Assembly: GCF_007565055.1 (NCBI RefSeq)
Contig: NC_044554.1
Span: 50,627,176-50,691,175 of the forward strand
Length of the DNA: 64,000 nucleotides
Direction: 5' to 3'
Source of the DNA: Rhinopithecus roxellana
Taxonomy: Eukaryota; Chordata; Mammalia; Primates; Cercopithecidae
Of the stretch, positions 46,190 through 58,150 are shown one piece after another (positions within the stretch are counted from its first letter, which is position 1; each line of letters opens with the position of its first letter). Position numbers and translations under genes: made by a program. Under the pieces are notes generated by a model. That model worked only from the letters and a program-made list of their open reading frames with translations. It ran no database searches and was not told the DNA's origin.

Positions 46190-48685
46190 AATCAGCCAGG
46201 GAACTGGGGATTATATGACCTTTCTATCCACCGTCTTCTGTGACAGACCAGAGGAACCATTTCCCTTTCCAGTGACTTGTTCTACAGCCCTTGCTCCATC
46301 CCAGTGAAAGGCTCCCAGAATTTCTCTCCTCAGGTTCTCATGGACCAACTCTTATTCCTTCATTGTTGAGCAGAGTGTAAAGGGGAGGTCATCTCTTCGT
46401 GCCCTGAAGTCCCACAGTAACTGGCATAGTCCTCTCTCGTGGCTTGATCACAGGCCCCCAAGTCTGTGCCTTTTCATTTCCAGTAGACTGAAAGTTAGGT
46501 GTGAGTCATGAACCTTGAACAATGCCTTTATCATAGGGCATGTAAGTGACTGTTTTCAAAATCATTGCTGTTTCTTTCACTGCCTCAGATTATATCTGAA
46601 CAGAAAAGATGCATAATTGGAATGATTTCTTAAATGAATTTAAACACAAAAATCTTTCACAGTGCCATAAATAATGCAACCAAAATAATTGTTATCCTAA
46701 ATGGTGACATTGTAGAGTGAAACAAAAAGCAAATAAAATTATATCAAGTATTTGAGAGGAGCCTCAGAAACCCAATCCTTCTTATACGAACATCACCATA
46801 TGGCCTCCCTCTACCTGACAGACAACAGAGCCATACTCATGCCCTGCATCTGGCAGAAAAACCTTGCTGGAGCCTGTAGAGAGCTGGCAAGGGGGAGCCT
46901 TGGTGATTCTGCCCCAGAGCAGAGATTCTCTGGGAGCTCTGGATGACCTCCAGGGACTGAGATGGACGGGGGCTGTACTATGTGTTGGAGAGGAGGACAT
47001 TTAGGGTGAGTGTGATCTGTGCCACTGAAGAATTTTCTGGCTGTAAAGTTGTTCACAGCCCAGAGCTGCTGCTTGCCCCATCCCTGTTCCCAATGACTGC
47101 AGCATCTACATATTCCATGCAAGGAAGGATAATGCGAAAATAATAAACTTGTTTACTCTATCCTTTAGCTACACTCAAAATAGTTGTCATGTTCTGGACT
47201 GGTGTGCTTACAAGAGATACGGACCCACAAAGTAAGGGAATTTGGAGATTGAATAGAAATAGTGTCAGCTGAGGTCACCTTAGGTCATGGTTTCTAAAAG
47301 CAAGAACAGAGAAGAGGTGAATTCGGTGTCCTTTTGGCCCCTCAAGACACGACGACTTAACAGGAACATCATTTTCTCAGAAAACATTCCAGTGATGTGC
47401 TGGAAAACTGTCTGTGGAGGTGGGCACATGCTTAGTAGCACTTACCAAGTTCTGTTGTATCAACAAAGGCACTATGGTGGATTTCAAGCTGTCAACATGG
47501 CTTCACTGAAGGGAAGAGTGTGCCTGTTTGTCTCTCGCGAGTCAGAAAAGCTGGCTCCAGCACATCCCTGGACTCCGAAGCACAACTTTCAAAGCTCTTC
47601 AGTGCTTACTACTCAACTCCTAGAAATGAGGCATCAGCAACAATATCGAAGCCCATTGTTTTCATAATAGGATGAGAGTGTGACCCTGGGTCTTGGGGTG
47701 GACAGAGGGAAGTTTGAGCCCAGAAAGGATTGAAGAGTTCTCTGAAGTTAGTTGCTCAGAGTGCAGAACTCTTAGGGTTGTGCTGGCTGATTTGGAAGCT
47801 TCTAGACTTTGATTTGAAATACTTTTATTGACGTGCTCCTTTTTTAACTCAAAGAGATTAGTTACATTCATTTAGAGCAGGGCCTTTATTGCTTCTTGTT
47901 TGCTTATTAATAAAACCTTCCCTTTGCTATCCTTCTATGTTCATTCTCAGTGCAGGTGGGAAACCCTGCCCACCTTTTTTACCACTTCTTTCAGCATCAG
48001 TGTTTACAGTTGTGGTTAATATTCTGTGCAAGCTTAAGTTTCAGAGCTGGTCCACTGTTAGGACCATTTGTCTTAGGGGTCATGCGGATAAAGGTGGGAA
48101 AAGTCGGAGACAGGGTCCAGCAAGGAAGTCCTTGGAATAGCATCCTAAGGTCAGGGAATTCCCATCTGTGCCTGGGACTTATGCACTCCCAGGACACACA
48201 GGGCAACTAAAAAAGGAATGATCTGTTGATGAAACAATTACAATGGGTTCAGAACAATCCCTGCCAACAATTATCATTTGCTAGAGAAAGAAATTTGGTA
48301 TCTGAGCCACCACAATTTCTGATAAGTGAATTTAAAGATCTATAATTCCCCAACCAGCTCTGCAGGACTCGGAGCACCTCTGTCCTGGCTGGGTCTGGGG
48401 TATTCTACCTTAACCTTTGTGTACGGGGCTGTCTCTGAGGACTCCCAGAAACCCATGATCCATAATCATGTCAGCTCTAACCACAACTTGAAATTTCATA
48501 TATGTGAACTGTAGCTTCACTCAAAGAGAGGTGAAGAATTTTTATTACAATATACTTATTTATATTTGCAACAAAAACTATATTGCAATATGTAAAATAA
48601 CAAACAAAACAAAAGTAATGTAAGCATTATTATTTTTAAAACTCCATCTTCTTGAGTTAAAGACCTCAGGGAAATTATTTCAAAT
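46190..48685. other. Extra sequence absent from the TRBV7-3 block
   Basis: At 31.73 kb the common flank ('ATAGTATCATA.GGAAGCAA') leads straight into the TRBV7-3 3' flank. Here about 3.8 kb (46.19-49.98) intervenes before TRBV7-2. It holds a possible V-leader relic (48180-48222), an old L1 end and an Alu. A 126-codon open frame at 47287-47667 (plus) has no recognised domain. Confidence 0.5.
48180..48222 (-). pseudogene. Possible vestigial V-beta leader exon
   Basis: Minus-strand 'GTTGCCCTGTGTGTCCTGGG' resembles the 'VALCLLG' end of V-beta leaders, and the following CATAAGTCCCAGG stands where CAGGTGAGTCCTGG is usual. No ATG, V-exon or RSS found. Weak. Confidence 0.3.
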
Positions 48686-48689
48686 CAAA

Positions 48690-49310
48690 AGACTAGAGCA
48701 ACAATTATCAGAGGCTGGAGTGGAGATGGGGTGCTGGGGAGATGTTGGTTAAAGGATACAAAATTTCACTCAAATAGGAGGAAGAAGTTCAAAAGATCTA
48801 TTGTACAACACAGTGACTAGAGTTAGTAACAGTGGATTGCATTCTGGGAAAATGCTAACAGAGTACATTTCAAGTATTCTCACCACAGGAAAGGATAAGG
48901 ATTGAGGTACTGCATATGTTAATTAGCTAGATTTAGTCGCTGCACCATGTACATACTTTTTTATTTTTTATTTTTTTGAGACAGAGCGTTGCTCTGTCGC
49001 CCAGTCTAGAGCGCAGTGGTGCCATCTCAGCTCGCTGCAAGCTCCTCCTCCTAGGTTCACGCCATTCTCCTGCCTCAGCCTCCCAAGTAGCTGGGACTAC
49101 AGGTGCCCGCCTCCACACCCGGCTAATTTTTTGTATTTTTAGTAGAAATGGGGTTTCACCGTGTTAGCCAGGATGGTCTCGATCTCCTAACTTCATCATC
49201 TGCCCGCCTCAGCCTCCCAAAGTGCTAGGATTACAGGCCCTTGTGCACACATTTTTAAATGCAGGTTACATGGTATACATATGTACAATTCTTATTTGTC
49301 AGTATTCAGG
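48690..49310 (+). mobile_element. Old LINE-1 3' end, split by an Alu
   Basis: Sense L1 3' wording ('GATCTATTGTACAACACAGT', 'GATTTAGTCGCTGCACCATG') up to 48957, resuming after the Alu with 'TGGTATACATATGTACAA'. Confidence 0.65.
48959..49242 (-). mobile_element. Alu element
   Basis: Reverse-complement Alu inserted in the old L1 3' end; its 5' end (right side) is slightly truncated. Confidence 0.92.
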
Positions 49311-49319
49311 TTCTAGAAA

Positions 49320-50000
49320 CCCAATTTCCTAGGGAACCAAGCTGACACTGGAGCAGTAGTGGACGCAAGGTTCAGTCTCCCAGGACAGGAGCAGTGGTAA
49401 ATGAACACAAAATAAAGAACACTCATTGCTTACACTAGGCAGAAGAAACGAAGTCTTATTGTTATCATGGCTGTATTCATCAAGTAACTGTCACAAAAGC
49501 CACAAAGATGTTTAAGTCAAACACGAAGATTGTTTTGCTCTGGTACTGCAGAGAACTTCCAATGTGACAGGGATAGAAGAGGCTTCAGAAGAAGGAATGT
49601 TCCTGTGGATGAAGCTTCAGACCTTGCAGATGCCAGATGCCCGAACCCATGCAGGGAAACAGGCCTCTTCCTTGCCCATGCCCAAAGCTTCTGTATGTGG
49701 GCAGCAACCTCCCAGGCCCCAAAGAAAACTGCATGTCCCAGCCCTGAAGGCCGAGGCTAAGACACCCAGTGCTTGCCTTAGAGCAGTGAGCTGGCTCTGA
49801 AGACTCCTAGAGTCCAGTGGGCCACGATTGCTTCCACCACCCACATTTACAGTTACTGTGTCTTAGGGATGAATCTGTGGTCTCTTTCTGCCCAAAGGAC
49901 AGCTGAGGTCCAAATCTACTTGTTTCCCACGGGGAGCGGGGAGCGGGGAGCAAAGAGAGGCCTGTTAAAGGTCTCTAGATGCTGCAAGGAGAGAGAAGGA
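49320..50000. other. TRBV7-2 3' flank
   Basis: No gene recognised; short open frames near 49.5-49.8 kb have no motif. A GGGGAGC unit is repeated three times at 49931-49950. Confidence 0.5.
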
Positions 50001-50003
50001 TGA

Positions 50004-50042
50004 GGTTTGTGAACAGGAAGGAGGTGACCGTGCCACGCTGTG
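50004..50042 (-). other. 23-bp-spacer RSS of TRBV7-2
   Basis: Heptamer CACAGCG (50036-50042), 23-bp spacer, nonamer TCACAAACC (50004-50012). It should still support recombination. Confidence 0.88.
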
Positions 50043-50547
50043 GCTAAGCTGCTGGCACAGAGATACACGGCTGAGTCCCCCTGCTGTGTGGGCTGATCTT
50101 CAGAGTGGAGACGGATCCCTCAGGCCTCTCTACAGAGAACCGACCACTGGGCAGCCCTGATTTGTCTGGTGCATCCTTGCCTTGGAAGTAAATTAAAAAC
50201 TCCAGGCCCTTCCCCAGGCTCTGTCGGTACCAATAAAGGGTGGTATGACCTGAAATTGGATCACACCTGAGCACTACATCCTTTCCCTCCTCTGTGACCT
50301 TGTTCCTGGGGGACTGGGAGACTCCAGCACCTGTGTGATCTGTGGAGGCACAAGTTAGGAACAGAACAAGGGAAACAATTTTAGTCATCACACGAATCCC
50401 ACCCCTCCACACACAGACACATACACATACAAACACCCCCTGGCACACACACACACACTCACACACACAATGAGACTGGTTGGTGTCTGAGGACTCACCT
50501 GCCCCCAGGAGGCACAGGGCTGCCCAGCAGAGGAGCCTGGTGCCCAT
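50043..50547 (-). pseudogene. TRBV7-2: TRBV7-2 with a 1-bp frameshift in FR3
   Basis: L-PART1 is 50499-50547 (49 bp, MGTRLLCWAALCLLGAG) with donor GTGAGT. The intron is about 159 bp and rich in CA. V-exon is 50043-50339, 297 bp against 298 in TRBV7-3. 'GAGVSQSPRNKVTEEGKD', Cys in 'VLRCDPISG', Trp in 'TLYWYRQSL' and 'GKDAPDKSGLPSGRFSVERPEG' identify TRBV7-2. After 'STLKI' the frame slips: plus-strand GGCTGATCTT near 50095 lacks one G compared with TTGGATCTT of TRBV7-3. The slipped frame reads 'SPHSRGTQPCISVPAA'; the lost frame would read DSAVYLCASSL. The germline segment therefore lacks Cys104 in frame. Leader, splice sites, RSS and decamer are intact, so this is either a young null allele or a single-base assembly error. 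Confidence 0.85.
50440..50469 (+). repeat. CA repeat in TRBV7-2 leader intron
   Basis: CA-rich stretches between 50397 and 50469 account for most of the greater intron length compared with TRBV7-3. Confidence 0.85.
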
Positions 50548-50648
50548 GGCAGAGTCAGGGCAGGATGGGAGCTTTACCAGATCAGAGTCATTGTGAGCAG
50601 GAGCAGAGGAGGAGGGACGTCCCTGTCCTTACACGGAAGTTCCCACCG

Positions 50649-50658
50649 TGACATCACT
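50649..50658 (-). promoter_or_regulatory. V-beta promoter decamer of TRBV7-2
   Basis: Plus-strand TGACATCACT gives AGTGATGTCA on the minus strand, a perfect V-beta decamer about 100 bp upstream of the ATG. Confidence 0.75.
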
Positions 50659-50669
50659 TCCTCTCCCAA

Positions 50670-52806
50670 TCTGCATGACCTCAGGAACACAGGATTTATA
50701 TTAGAACACACTCGGATGATTACTTTAAATATTTATACGCTCCTTGTAAACAACGTTATTTGCATGGGACATCGCTTTGGGCTCCTGTGCTGTCTGGACC
50801 GAGAGGCTTCACGCTGCGTCTCCGAGTTCACCTTCTCATCTCACAGCCGCTCCTCTGTCTGCTGGGCACGCTCTGTAGGATGTGCCAACAGCAACCCCAA
50901 CACCAGGCACCAAAGTGTGAGCTCATTGTCTTTCCTGCAAGTCGGGGTCCCCCTGCCATCCCCATTCATGCCGCAGCCTCCTCCATTCCCCTAGTCACAC
51001 GTGCCCAATGGAATGCCCCATCACATGGGTTCCCTCACTAACTGCCTTCATGCCTTTCTTCTGGGATCATTTTCCACCCTCGTTAACTATAATTCAGAAA
51101 AGGTACCTTGGTGACAAACTCACAGAATTTTTTTAGTGTTCCATATTTTCTTTTCCTGTCCTATAGATTTTTTAAAATCAATCTGAATCTTCAATAACTG
51201 AGGACTATAATTCTGATTTAATGGTTATTTTTAATTCTCTTTCTTGACTTTAACTATTTCTCTCATTCTATTCCACTGAAAGATATTTATCTCTCCCTTT
51301 TGACGGCTGTTAAAATCTTCTCTTTGTCATTTGTGGTCTGCAATTTCACCGGGACCTGCCTATTCATCTTACAATTCATCTGAATTCTTGAACAAGGATT
51401 TCGGTCTCAAACATCTCAGGAACATTCTCAGCTAACATCATATACACAGTCATCTCAGGCCATTTGCCCTATTTTCTCTTTCTGAAACTTCAATTATATA
51501 TAAGAAAAAAAATTTCAATAAAACATTCTATACTTTCTGATATTCTAAAAACTTCATTTTTTCCTTGTTCCTTCACTTTTTTATATTTTACATTTAATTT
51601 TCTGTGTTTCATTCTAGGTGATTTCTTGAGACCCATCTTTGATATTGCTACTAATCTCTTTAGAAGCCTTGAATCTGCTGTTTAGCTTCCATTTTGTTTT
51701 CTCGAGTAATCATAATGATTTCTAGACATTCTATTTGATTATTTCTTTAATGTTTTTTGATGGTTTGGGGCAGTCTCTTTTTTCATGTCCTTGTTTCAGT
51801 TCCTTCTTGTATTCATTTAAACGTAGCTCTTCAAACATCCACATCTTATGATGGCAGAATTTAAAATCTTTAAGATGTTCATCTGAATAGTTTATTGCTT
51901 CTGCTCACTGTTCCTGCTCGGTTTTTGTTTCAATATTTTTAATAGTGGGAGTGAATTGGTCTGCTGTTAATCTATAAAATTCAGGGAGAGGCCAGGGTTG
52001 AGAGTGCAGAACGTCAAGACTCCGTAGCTTTTCAACTGTCTCCAGTCTCACCCCCAAATGCATGGGGTCAGGAACTGTCTGCTGCACTCTGAGCTGCGAA
52101 ATACCCCCATAGATTAGATTCCTCACATCACAGCCTGCTCTGAGGACAGCCCCAGTGTAGGTTCCAGAAGAGAATTCTGATTTTCTGTTTCTTTTTTATT
52201 ACGCTTCCTTCAAAAACAGAGCCTGTAAGGCTGTATATGCATGAGGTTTTGTTTTTTTTGTTGTTGTTGTTTTTTTTTTTTTTTTTTTTTTTTCCTGTTC
52301 TTCCAAGGAAACCAAAGTCCTAGCATCAAGGATTTGTTCCACCATTAGCCAACTTAAGACAATTGTGGGACAAAAGTAGCTCACTATTTAGGTCCAACTT
52401 TTACAAAGAAAAATCAATATTTTTTTATTTGAAATCGTATGCTCTCCTTTGAGTAGAATAAGAGGTCACATTAATCATGAATTAAATCTGCTGGCTAGAT
52501 CTCCCCTCCAGACCTTCTCTTCCTCAGCTCCCCCTACATTTATATAAGGTCTAACTCCTGTCATACATCCTCCTCTCCATAGTACTCTTAGTGGCTCTGT
52601 TTTATTGATGTAAACCTAATGGAGTTTCTGGTACCAGAAGTGGTTCCAAAATCACAAACCTGTGTGCATGGGTTTCTGGAAATGGATCTCCAATCTGTCT
52701 AGAGTTGTTGTGGGGAAAGAGTCCGAAGGAGAGCATAGAGACCTGGAGGAGGTCTGGTGCTACAGACACAGGAGGAATCTTACCCATGATAGTGACTCCT
52801 CGTTAA
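50670..52806. other. TRBV7-2 5' flank
   Basis: No gene. Paralogous to the TRBV7-3 flank and to 18.96-20.01 kb. Contains a T-rich tract (52246-52292) on the plus strand. Confidence 0.6.
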
Positions 52807-53747
52807 TTTCAGGGACCTACCTTAGCCCAGCAATCAAACGGCTAAGATTTCTTATAGTTAATGCCAGATCTCTGCCAGGGTAAAATGGATCTAGGGTGCT
52901 CCTGTTATTTGTTCATCCATCCACCCATCATTCACTGCATCATTGAATCATTCATTCTCCTTGAAATGGGTCTCCCCCTGTGCCAGGCACTGCTGTTGGA
53001 ATATAAAGCAGACATAGCCTTGGCCTTCATGGGGTTTAAAGTATCTGGATGATTCCAATTGTGCTAAATTCTACTGACTAACAGACACATGATAGCATGA
53101 GAGATTATTAAAGGGAAACTGACCTCAGCTGGGAGCCGAGGGAAGCATAGTGGTGATTATCACTAGGGCTGATCATGCTGAGATCTGAAGCACAGGTAGG
53201 TGTTGACCACTACAGAAAGGAAATCTCCAGCCCAGGGCACAGGAAGTGGACTTTGGAGTCTCTCAACATGGCAAGAGTAGAGAAGGGCAAGGAGGTCGGG
53301 GAGGAGAAACCCAGCAAGGTATTGGAGGGTGACTGTGAATATAGGAAATGCAGGCTGTGGCTAAGACGACGTTAGGGTTCAATATGAGGAAAATCATAGA
53401 GAGGAAAGCATCTGGTTCCCAGGTAGAGATGGGAGTCTAGATGGATCTGAAATACAAATCCTATTTCACCTACGAGGCCTCAGACTCAGGTGAATGACTA
53501 GGAAAGTCAGAGCTGAGAAAGCCCTGGTCCCAGCCCAAAAGGACAGCTCAGAGGAAAGACCAGAGGGGGACAAAGAAGACATCTGAGGCCCTGAGACCAG
53601 TCCTGGCCTGGCTGAGACTGACTGCAGAGGCACCTGGCACAGACCAAGGCTCCCACTGGCCAGGCACAGTGGGGATCCAAAGTTTCTGGTGGTAGGACCA
53701 AGGGCATTGCTGAGTCTGGGGTGGGGATGAGGGCAGAGCCTCTCCTG

Positions 53748-53786
53748 CCTTTATGTGCAGAGAGGAGACGGCCGTGCAGCACTGTG
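53748..53786 (-). other. 23-bp-spacer RSS of TRBV6 copy A
   Basis: Consensus heptamer CACAGTG (53780-53786), 23-bp spacer, nonamer ACATAAAGG (53748-53756). Confidence 0.93.
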
Positions 53787-54219
53787 GCTTCACTGCTGGC
53801 ACAGAAGTACACAGATGTCTGGGAGGGAGCAGCCGACTCCAGCCTAAGCATGAAATTCTGTAGGTTTGATCTGGAGACACTGTAGCCATCAGGGACTTCT
53901 CCTGTGTCAGTGCTACCTTTACCAACTGAGTAATGAATCAGCCTCAGTCCCATGCCTGGGTCTTGTCGATACCAGTACATGTAGTTATGGTTCATATCCT
54001 GGGCACACTGCAGTGTCATGCTCTGTCCTGTCTTCAGGATTTGGAATTTTGGGGTCTGAGTGACACCAGCACTCACTGGACCTGCAGAGAAGAACAAAAC
54101 TGATGCTGCAGCCCCAGTGGGAAGGCGCTGGGCCTTGAAATCCATGCAAGGGGCCCTGCCCAGGACCCACCTGGCCACAGGAGAGAAAAGGCTGCACAGC
54201 ACAGGAGCTTGATGCGCAT
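53787..54219 (-). CDS. TRBV6: T-cell receptor beta variable gene, TRBV6 subgroup, copy A
   Basis: V-beta gene. L-PART1 is 54171-54219 (49 bp, MRIKLLCCAAFSLLWPG), donor GTGGGT, intron 89 bp, V-exon 53787-54081 (295 bp). The frame is open: 'SAGVTQTPKFQILKTGQS', first Cys in 'TLQCAQDMNH', Trp in 'MYWYRQDPGMGLRLIHYS', second Cys in 'VYFCASSEA'. Its CDR1 reads NHNY and CDR2 SVGKGS. It occupies the TRBV6-2/6-3 slot 5' of TRBV7-2, but exact human numbering cannot be assigned because the array has expanded. Looks functional. Unlike the other V genes here I see no clean AGTGAYRTCA decamer upstream. Confidence 0.92.
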
Positions 54220-54518
54220 GGCAGGTGCTACAGGATGGAGGGGTCTTCTGGGTCTGTGCATTGGTGAAAGGGAACAGGTCTTTCAGGGCATCATTCTGAG
54301 ACCTCATTCTCCCTCCCGGGGCCCCAGAGCCTTCCTGTCAGGAGAGGCCACGCCCCTTCCCCAGATGGTCAAATTCAAGATAAATTCACCAGTGAAGAGT
54401 TTGGATGGGAAGAATGCCTTTGTCTGAATTGATGCAAGTCTACCATCTTTTTAAGATCTTTTGGTAATTAGTTTGTAACTCAATGTATATTTTTTATTCC
54501 CATGATGATGTAATTACT

Positions 54519-54828
54519 TGGCTGTGCACGCTGACCCACGCCTGTAATCTTAGCCCTTTGGGAGGCTGAAGAGAGCAGATCACTTGAGGCCAGGAGATGG
54601 ACACCAGCCTGACCAACATGGTGAAATCCCATCTGTACTAAAAATACAGAAATTATCCAGGCATCCTGACGTGCACCTGTAGTCACAGCTACTCGGGAGT
54701 CGGAGGCACCAGAATTGCTTGAACCAGGGAGACAGAGGTTGCAGTGAGCCGAGATCATGCCACAGCACTTCTACCTGGGTGATAGAGTGAGACTCCATCT
54801 CAGAATAATAATAATAATAATTACTCAT
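54519..54828 (+). mobile_element. Alu element in TRBV6 unit A
   Basis: Diverged sense Alu flanked by TAATTACT (54511 region and after 54815). The TRBV6-4 remnant has the empty site at about 35150, so it inserted before the A/B/C expansion but after the 6-4 split. Confidence 0.88.
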
Positions 54829-55470
54829 TAATACACTGATATTGGTTATCTAAGCATTACTATAGTCTAGAATCTTAGAAAAACTCCTCCTGTCTTCCGG
54901 GTGTTTTTGACTCCTGTGTCCCAAATACTCCTTCAAATATCCTTTTCTAATCTGCTTAATTGACCATAATCCTGTTCAAAATCCTTTGTCTATATTGGTT
55001 TTCTCTGTTATTAGCTTTCCAAATCCCAGGGGCAGGCTCATCAACATTGGAGTTGTCGTTTTGTTCTGTTTCTTGTCAATTTCCTGACAGATGGGACTCC
55101 TGACAAACCCAGCTGAGCACCTTCAGCTCCACCCAGGGCTGTTGCTTTCTGTGCCTGGGGTTAGACCGCAGCAGGCAGAACCACCTCACGCTGCTGACTG
55201 CCTATGTGGACGATGGTGGCTGCCCAGCACTGCCCATGATCTATAGGCACAAAGGTGTCTTGATGTGTAAGCGACTTGGGGAGACAAGGCTAACTTTAGG
55301 GTAAGGAAGAATGTTCTGGATGTATTGCTGCCATTAATTTAGTAATAAATACAAAGGAACCAACTCAAATACCCATCAATCAATGAGTGGATAAAGAAAC
55401 TGTGAGATATATATATGAAATAGATATAATATATATGAAATAGATATAATATGTATGAAATAGATACAAT
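54829..55470. other. TRBV6 unit A 5' flank
   Basis: No gene. The last 150 bp is a scrap of the L1 3' end seen complete at 60.69-61.17 kb ('CATCAATCAATGAGTGGATA'), ending in AT repeats. Confidence 0.7.
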
Positions 55471-56426
55471 ATATATATGTTTCAGGGACTTACCCAAGCC
55501 CAGCAATCAAAGGGGTAAGATTTCTTGTAGTTAATACCAGATCTCTGCCAAGATAAAATGGATCTAGGATGCTTCTGTTATTCGTTCATCCATCCACCCA
55601 TCATTCACTGCGTCATTGACCCATTCATTCTCTTTGAAATGGGTCTCCCCCTGTGCCAGGCACTGCTGTTGGAATATAAAGCAGACATAGCCTTGGCCTT
55701 CATGGGGTTTAAAGTATCTGGATGATTCCAATTGTGCTAAATTCTACTGACTAACAGACACATGATAGCATGAGAGATTATTAAAGGGAAACTGACCTCA
55801 GCTGGGAGCCGAGGGAAGCATAGTGGTGATTATCACTAGGGCTGATCATGCTGAGATCTGAAGCACAGGTAGGTGTTGACCACTACAGAAAGGAAATCTC
55901 CAGCCCAGGGCATAGGAAGTGGACTTTGGAGTCTCTCAACATGGCAAGAGTAGAGAAGGGCAAGGAGGTCGGGGAGGAGAAACCCAGCAAGGTATTGGAG
56001 GGTGACTGTGAATATAGGAAATGCAGGCTGTGGCTAAGATGACTTTAGGGTTCAATATCAGGAAAAATCATAGAGAGGAAAGCATCTGGTACCCAGGTAC
56101 AGATGGGAGTCTAGATGGATCTGAAATACAAAGCCTATTTCACCTACGAGGCCTCAGACTCAGGTGAATGACTAGGAAAGTCAGAGCTGGGAAAGCCCTG
56201 GTCCCAGCCCAAAAGGACAGCTCAGAGGAAAGACCAGAGGGGGACAAAGAAGACATCTGAGGCGCTGTGACCAGTCCAGTCCAGGCCGGGCTGAGACCGA
56301 CTGCAGAGGCACCTGGCACAGACCGAGACTGGCATTGCCCGGGCCCACTGGGGCTCCAAAGTTTCTGGTGGTAGGACCAAGGGCATTGCTGAGTCTGGGG
56401 TGGGGATGAGGGCAGAGCCTCCCCTG

Positions 56427-56465
56427 CCTTTATGTGCAGAGAGGAGACGGCCATGCAGCACTGTG
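56427..56465 (-). other. 23-bp-spacer RSS of TRBV6 copy B
   Basis: Heptamer CACAGTG (56459-56465), 23-bp spacer, nonamer ACATAAAGG (56427-56435). The spacer carries the C-type base (GCCATGCAG, where A has GCCGTGCAG). Confidence 0.93.
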
Positions 56466-56898
56466 GCTTCACTGCTGGCACAGAAGTACACAGATGTCTG
56501 GGAGGGAGCAGCCGACTCCAGCCTGAGCAGGAAATTCTGTAGGTTTGATCTGGAGACACTGTAGCCATCAGGGACTTCTCCTGTGTCAGTGCTACCTTCA
56601 CCAACTGAGTAATGAATCAGCCTCAGCCCCATGCCTGGGTCTTGTCGATACCAGTACATGCGATCATGGTTCATATCCTGAGCACACTGCAGTGTCATGC
56701 TCTGTCCTGTCTTCAGGATTTGGAATTTTGGGGTCTGAGTGACACCAGCACTCACTGGACCTGCAGAGAAGAACAAAACTGATGCTGCAGCCCCAGTGGG
56801 AAGGCGCTGGGCCTTGAAATCCATGCAAGGGGCCCTGCCCAGGACCCACCTGGCCACAGGAGAGAAAAGGCTGCACAGCACAGGAGCTTGATGCGCAT
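56466..56898 (-). CDS. TRBV6: T-cell receptor beta variable gene, TRBV6 subgroup, copy B (hybrid)
   Basis: V-beta gene with L-PART1 56850-56898 (identical leader to copy A), donor GTGGGT, intron 89 bp, V-exon 56466-56760 (295 bp), frame open. Differs from copy A in CDR1 (NHDR), CDR2 (SVGEGS) and FR3 (FLLRLE for FMLRLE). Both Cys and the Trp are present; ends 'VYFCASSEA'. Its RSS and 3' flank are of copy C type, while its leader, intron and 5' flank are of copy A type, so the gene looks like a recombinant. Looks functional. Confidence 0.92.
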
Positions 56899-57197
56899 GG
56901 CAGGTGCTACAGGATGGAGGGGTCTTCTGGGTCTGTGCATTGGTGAAAGGGAACAGGTCTTTCAGGGCATCATTCTGAGACCTCATTCTCCCTCCCGGGG
57001 CCCCAGAGCCTTCCTGTCAGGAGAGGCCACGCCCCTTCCCCAGATGGTCAAATTCAAGATAAATTCACCAGTGAAGAGTTTGGATGGGAAGAATGCCTTT
57101 GTCTGAATTGATGCAAGTCTACCATCTTTTTAAGATCTTTTGGTAATTAGTTTGTAACTCAATGTATATTTTTTATTCCCATGATGATGTAATTACT

Positions 57198-57507
57198 TGG
57201 CTGTGCACGCTGACCCACGCCTGTAATCTTAGCCCTTTGGGAGGCTGAAGAGAGCAGATCACTTGAGGCCAGGAGATGGACACCAGCCTGACCAACATGG
57301 TGAAATCCCATCTGTACTAAAAATACAGAAATTATCCAGGCATCCTGACGTGCACCTGTAGTCACAGCTACTCGGGAGTCGGAGGCACCAGAATTGCTTG
57401 AACCAGGGAGACAGAGGTTGCAGTGAGCCGAGATCATGCCACAGCACTTCTACCTGGGTGATAGAGTGAGACTCCATCTCAGAATAATAATAATAATAAT
57501 TACTCAT
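57198..57507 (+). mobile_element. Alu element in TRBV6 unit B
   Basis: Duplicate of the unit A Alu, 2679 bp away and nearly identical. Confidence 0.88.
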
Positions 57508-58150
57508 TAATACACTGATATTGGTTATCTAAGCATTACTATAGTCTAGAATCTTAGAAAAACTCCTCATGTCTTCCGGGTGTTTTTGACTCCTGTGTCC
57601 CAAATACTCCTTCAAATATCCTTTTCTAATCTGCTTAATTGACCATAATCCTGTTCAAAATCCTTTGTCTATATTGGTTTTCTCTGTTATTAGCTTTCCA
57701 AATCCCAGGGGCAGGCTCATCAACATTGGAGTTGTCGTTTTGTTCTGTTTCTTGTCAATTTCCTGACAGATGGGACTCCTGACAAACCCAGCTGAGCACC
57801 TTCAGCTCCACCCAGGGCTGTTGCTTTCTGTGCCTGGGGTTAGACCGCAGCAGGCAGAACCACCTCACGCTGCTGACTGCCTATGTGGACGATGGTGGCT
57901 GCCCAGCACTGCCCATGATCTACAGGCATGAAGGTGTCTTGATGTGTAAGCGACTTGGGGAGACAAGGCTAACTTTAGGGTAAGGAAGAATGTTCTGGAT
58001 GTATTGCTGCCATTAATTTAGTAATAAATACAAAGGAACCAACTCAAATACCCATCAATCAATGAGTGGATAAAGAAACTGTGAGATATATATATGAAAT
58101 AGATATAATATATATGAAATAGATATAATATGTATGAAATAGATACAATA
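57508..58150. other. TRBV6 unit B 5' flank
   Basis: No gene; near-identical to 54829-55470. Confidence 0.7.

Larger units (their letters stand above)
52807..55479 (-). repeat. TRBV6 tandem unit A (2673 bp)
   Basis: Starts at 'TTTCAGGGACCTACC' and runs through TRBV6 copy A, its Alu and an L1 scrap to an AT-rich end ('TATATATATG'), where 'TTTCAGGGACTTACCC' of unit B begins. Confidence 0.9.

Noticed and set aside
47287..47667. A 126-codon plus-strand open frame as a new gene
   Set aside because: No recognisable domain, no V framework, no promoter or splice evidence; open frames of this size occur by chance in this much DNA.
53507..54307. Long frames (266, 254 and 255 codons) over the TRBV6 copies as novel proteins
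   Set aside because: They run from 5' UTR through leader intron, V-exon and RSS into flank. They are ordinary V genes with an open intron.
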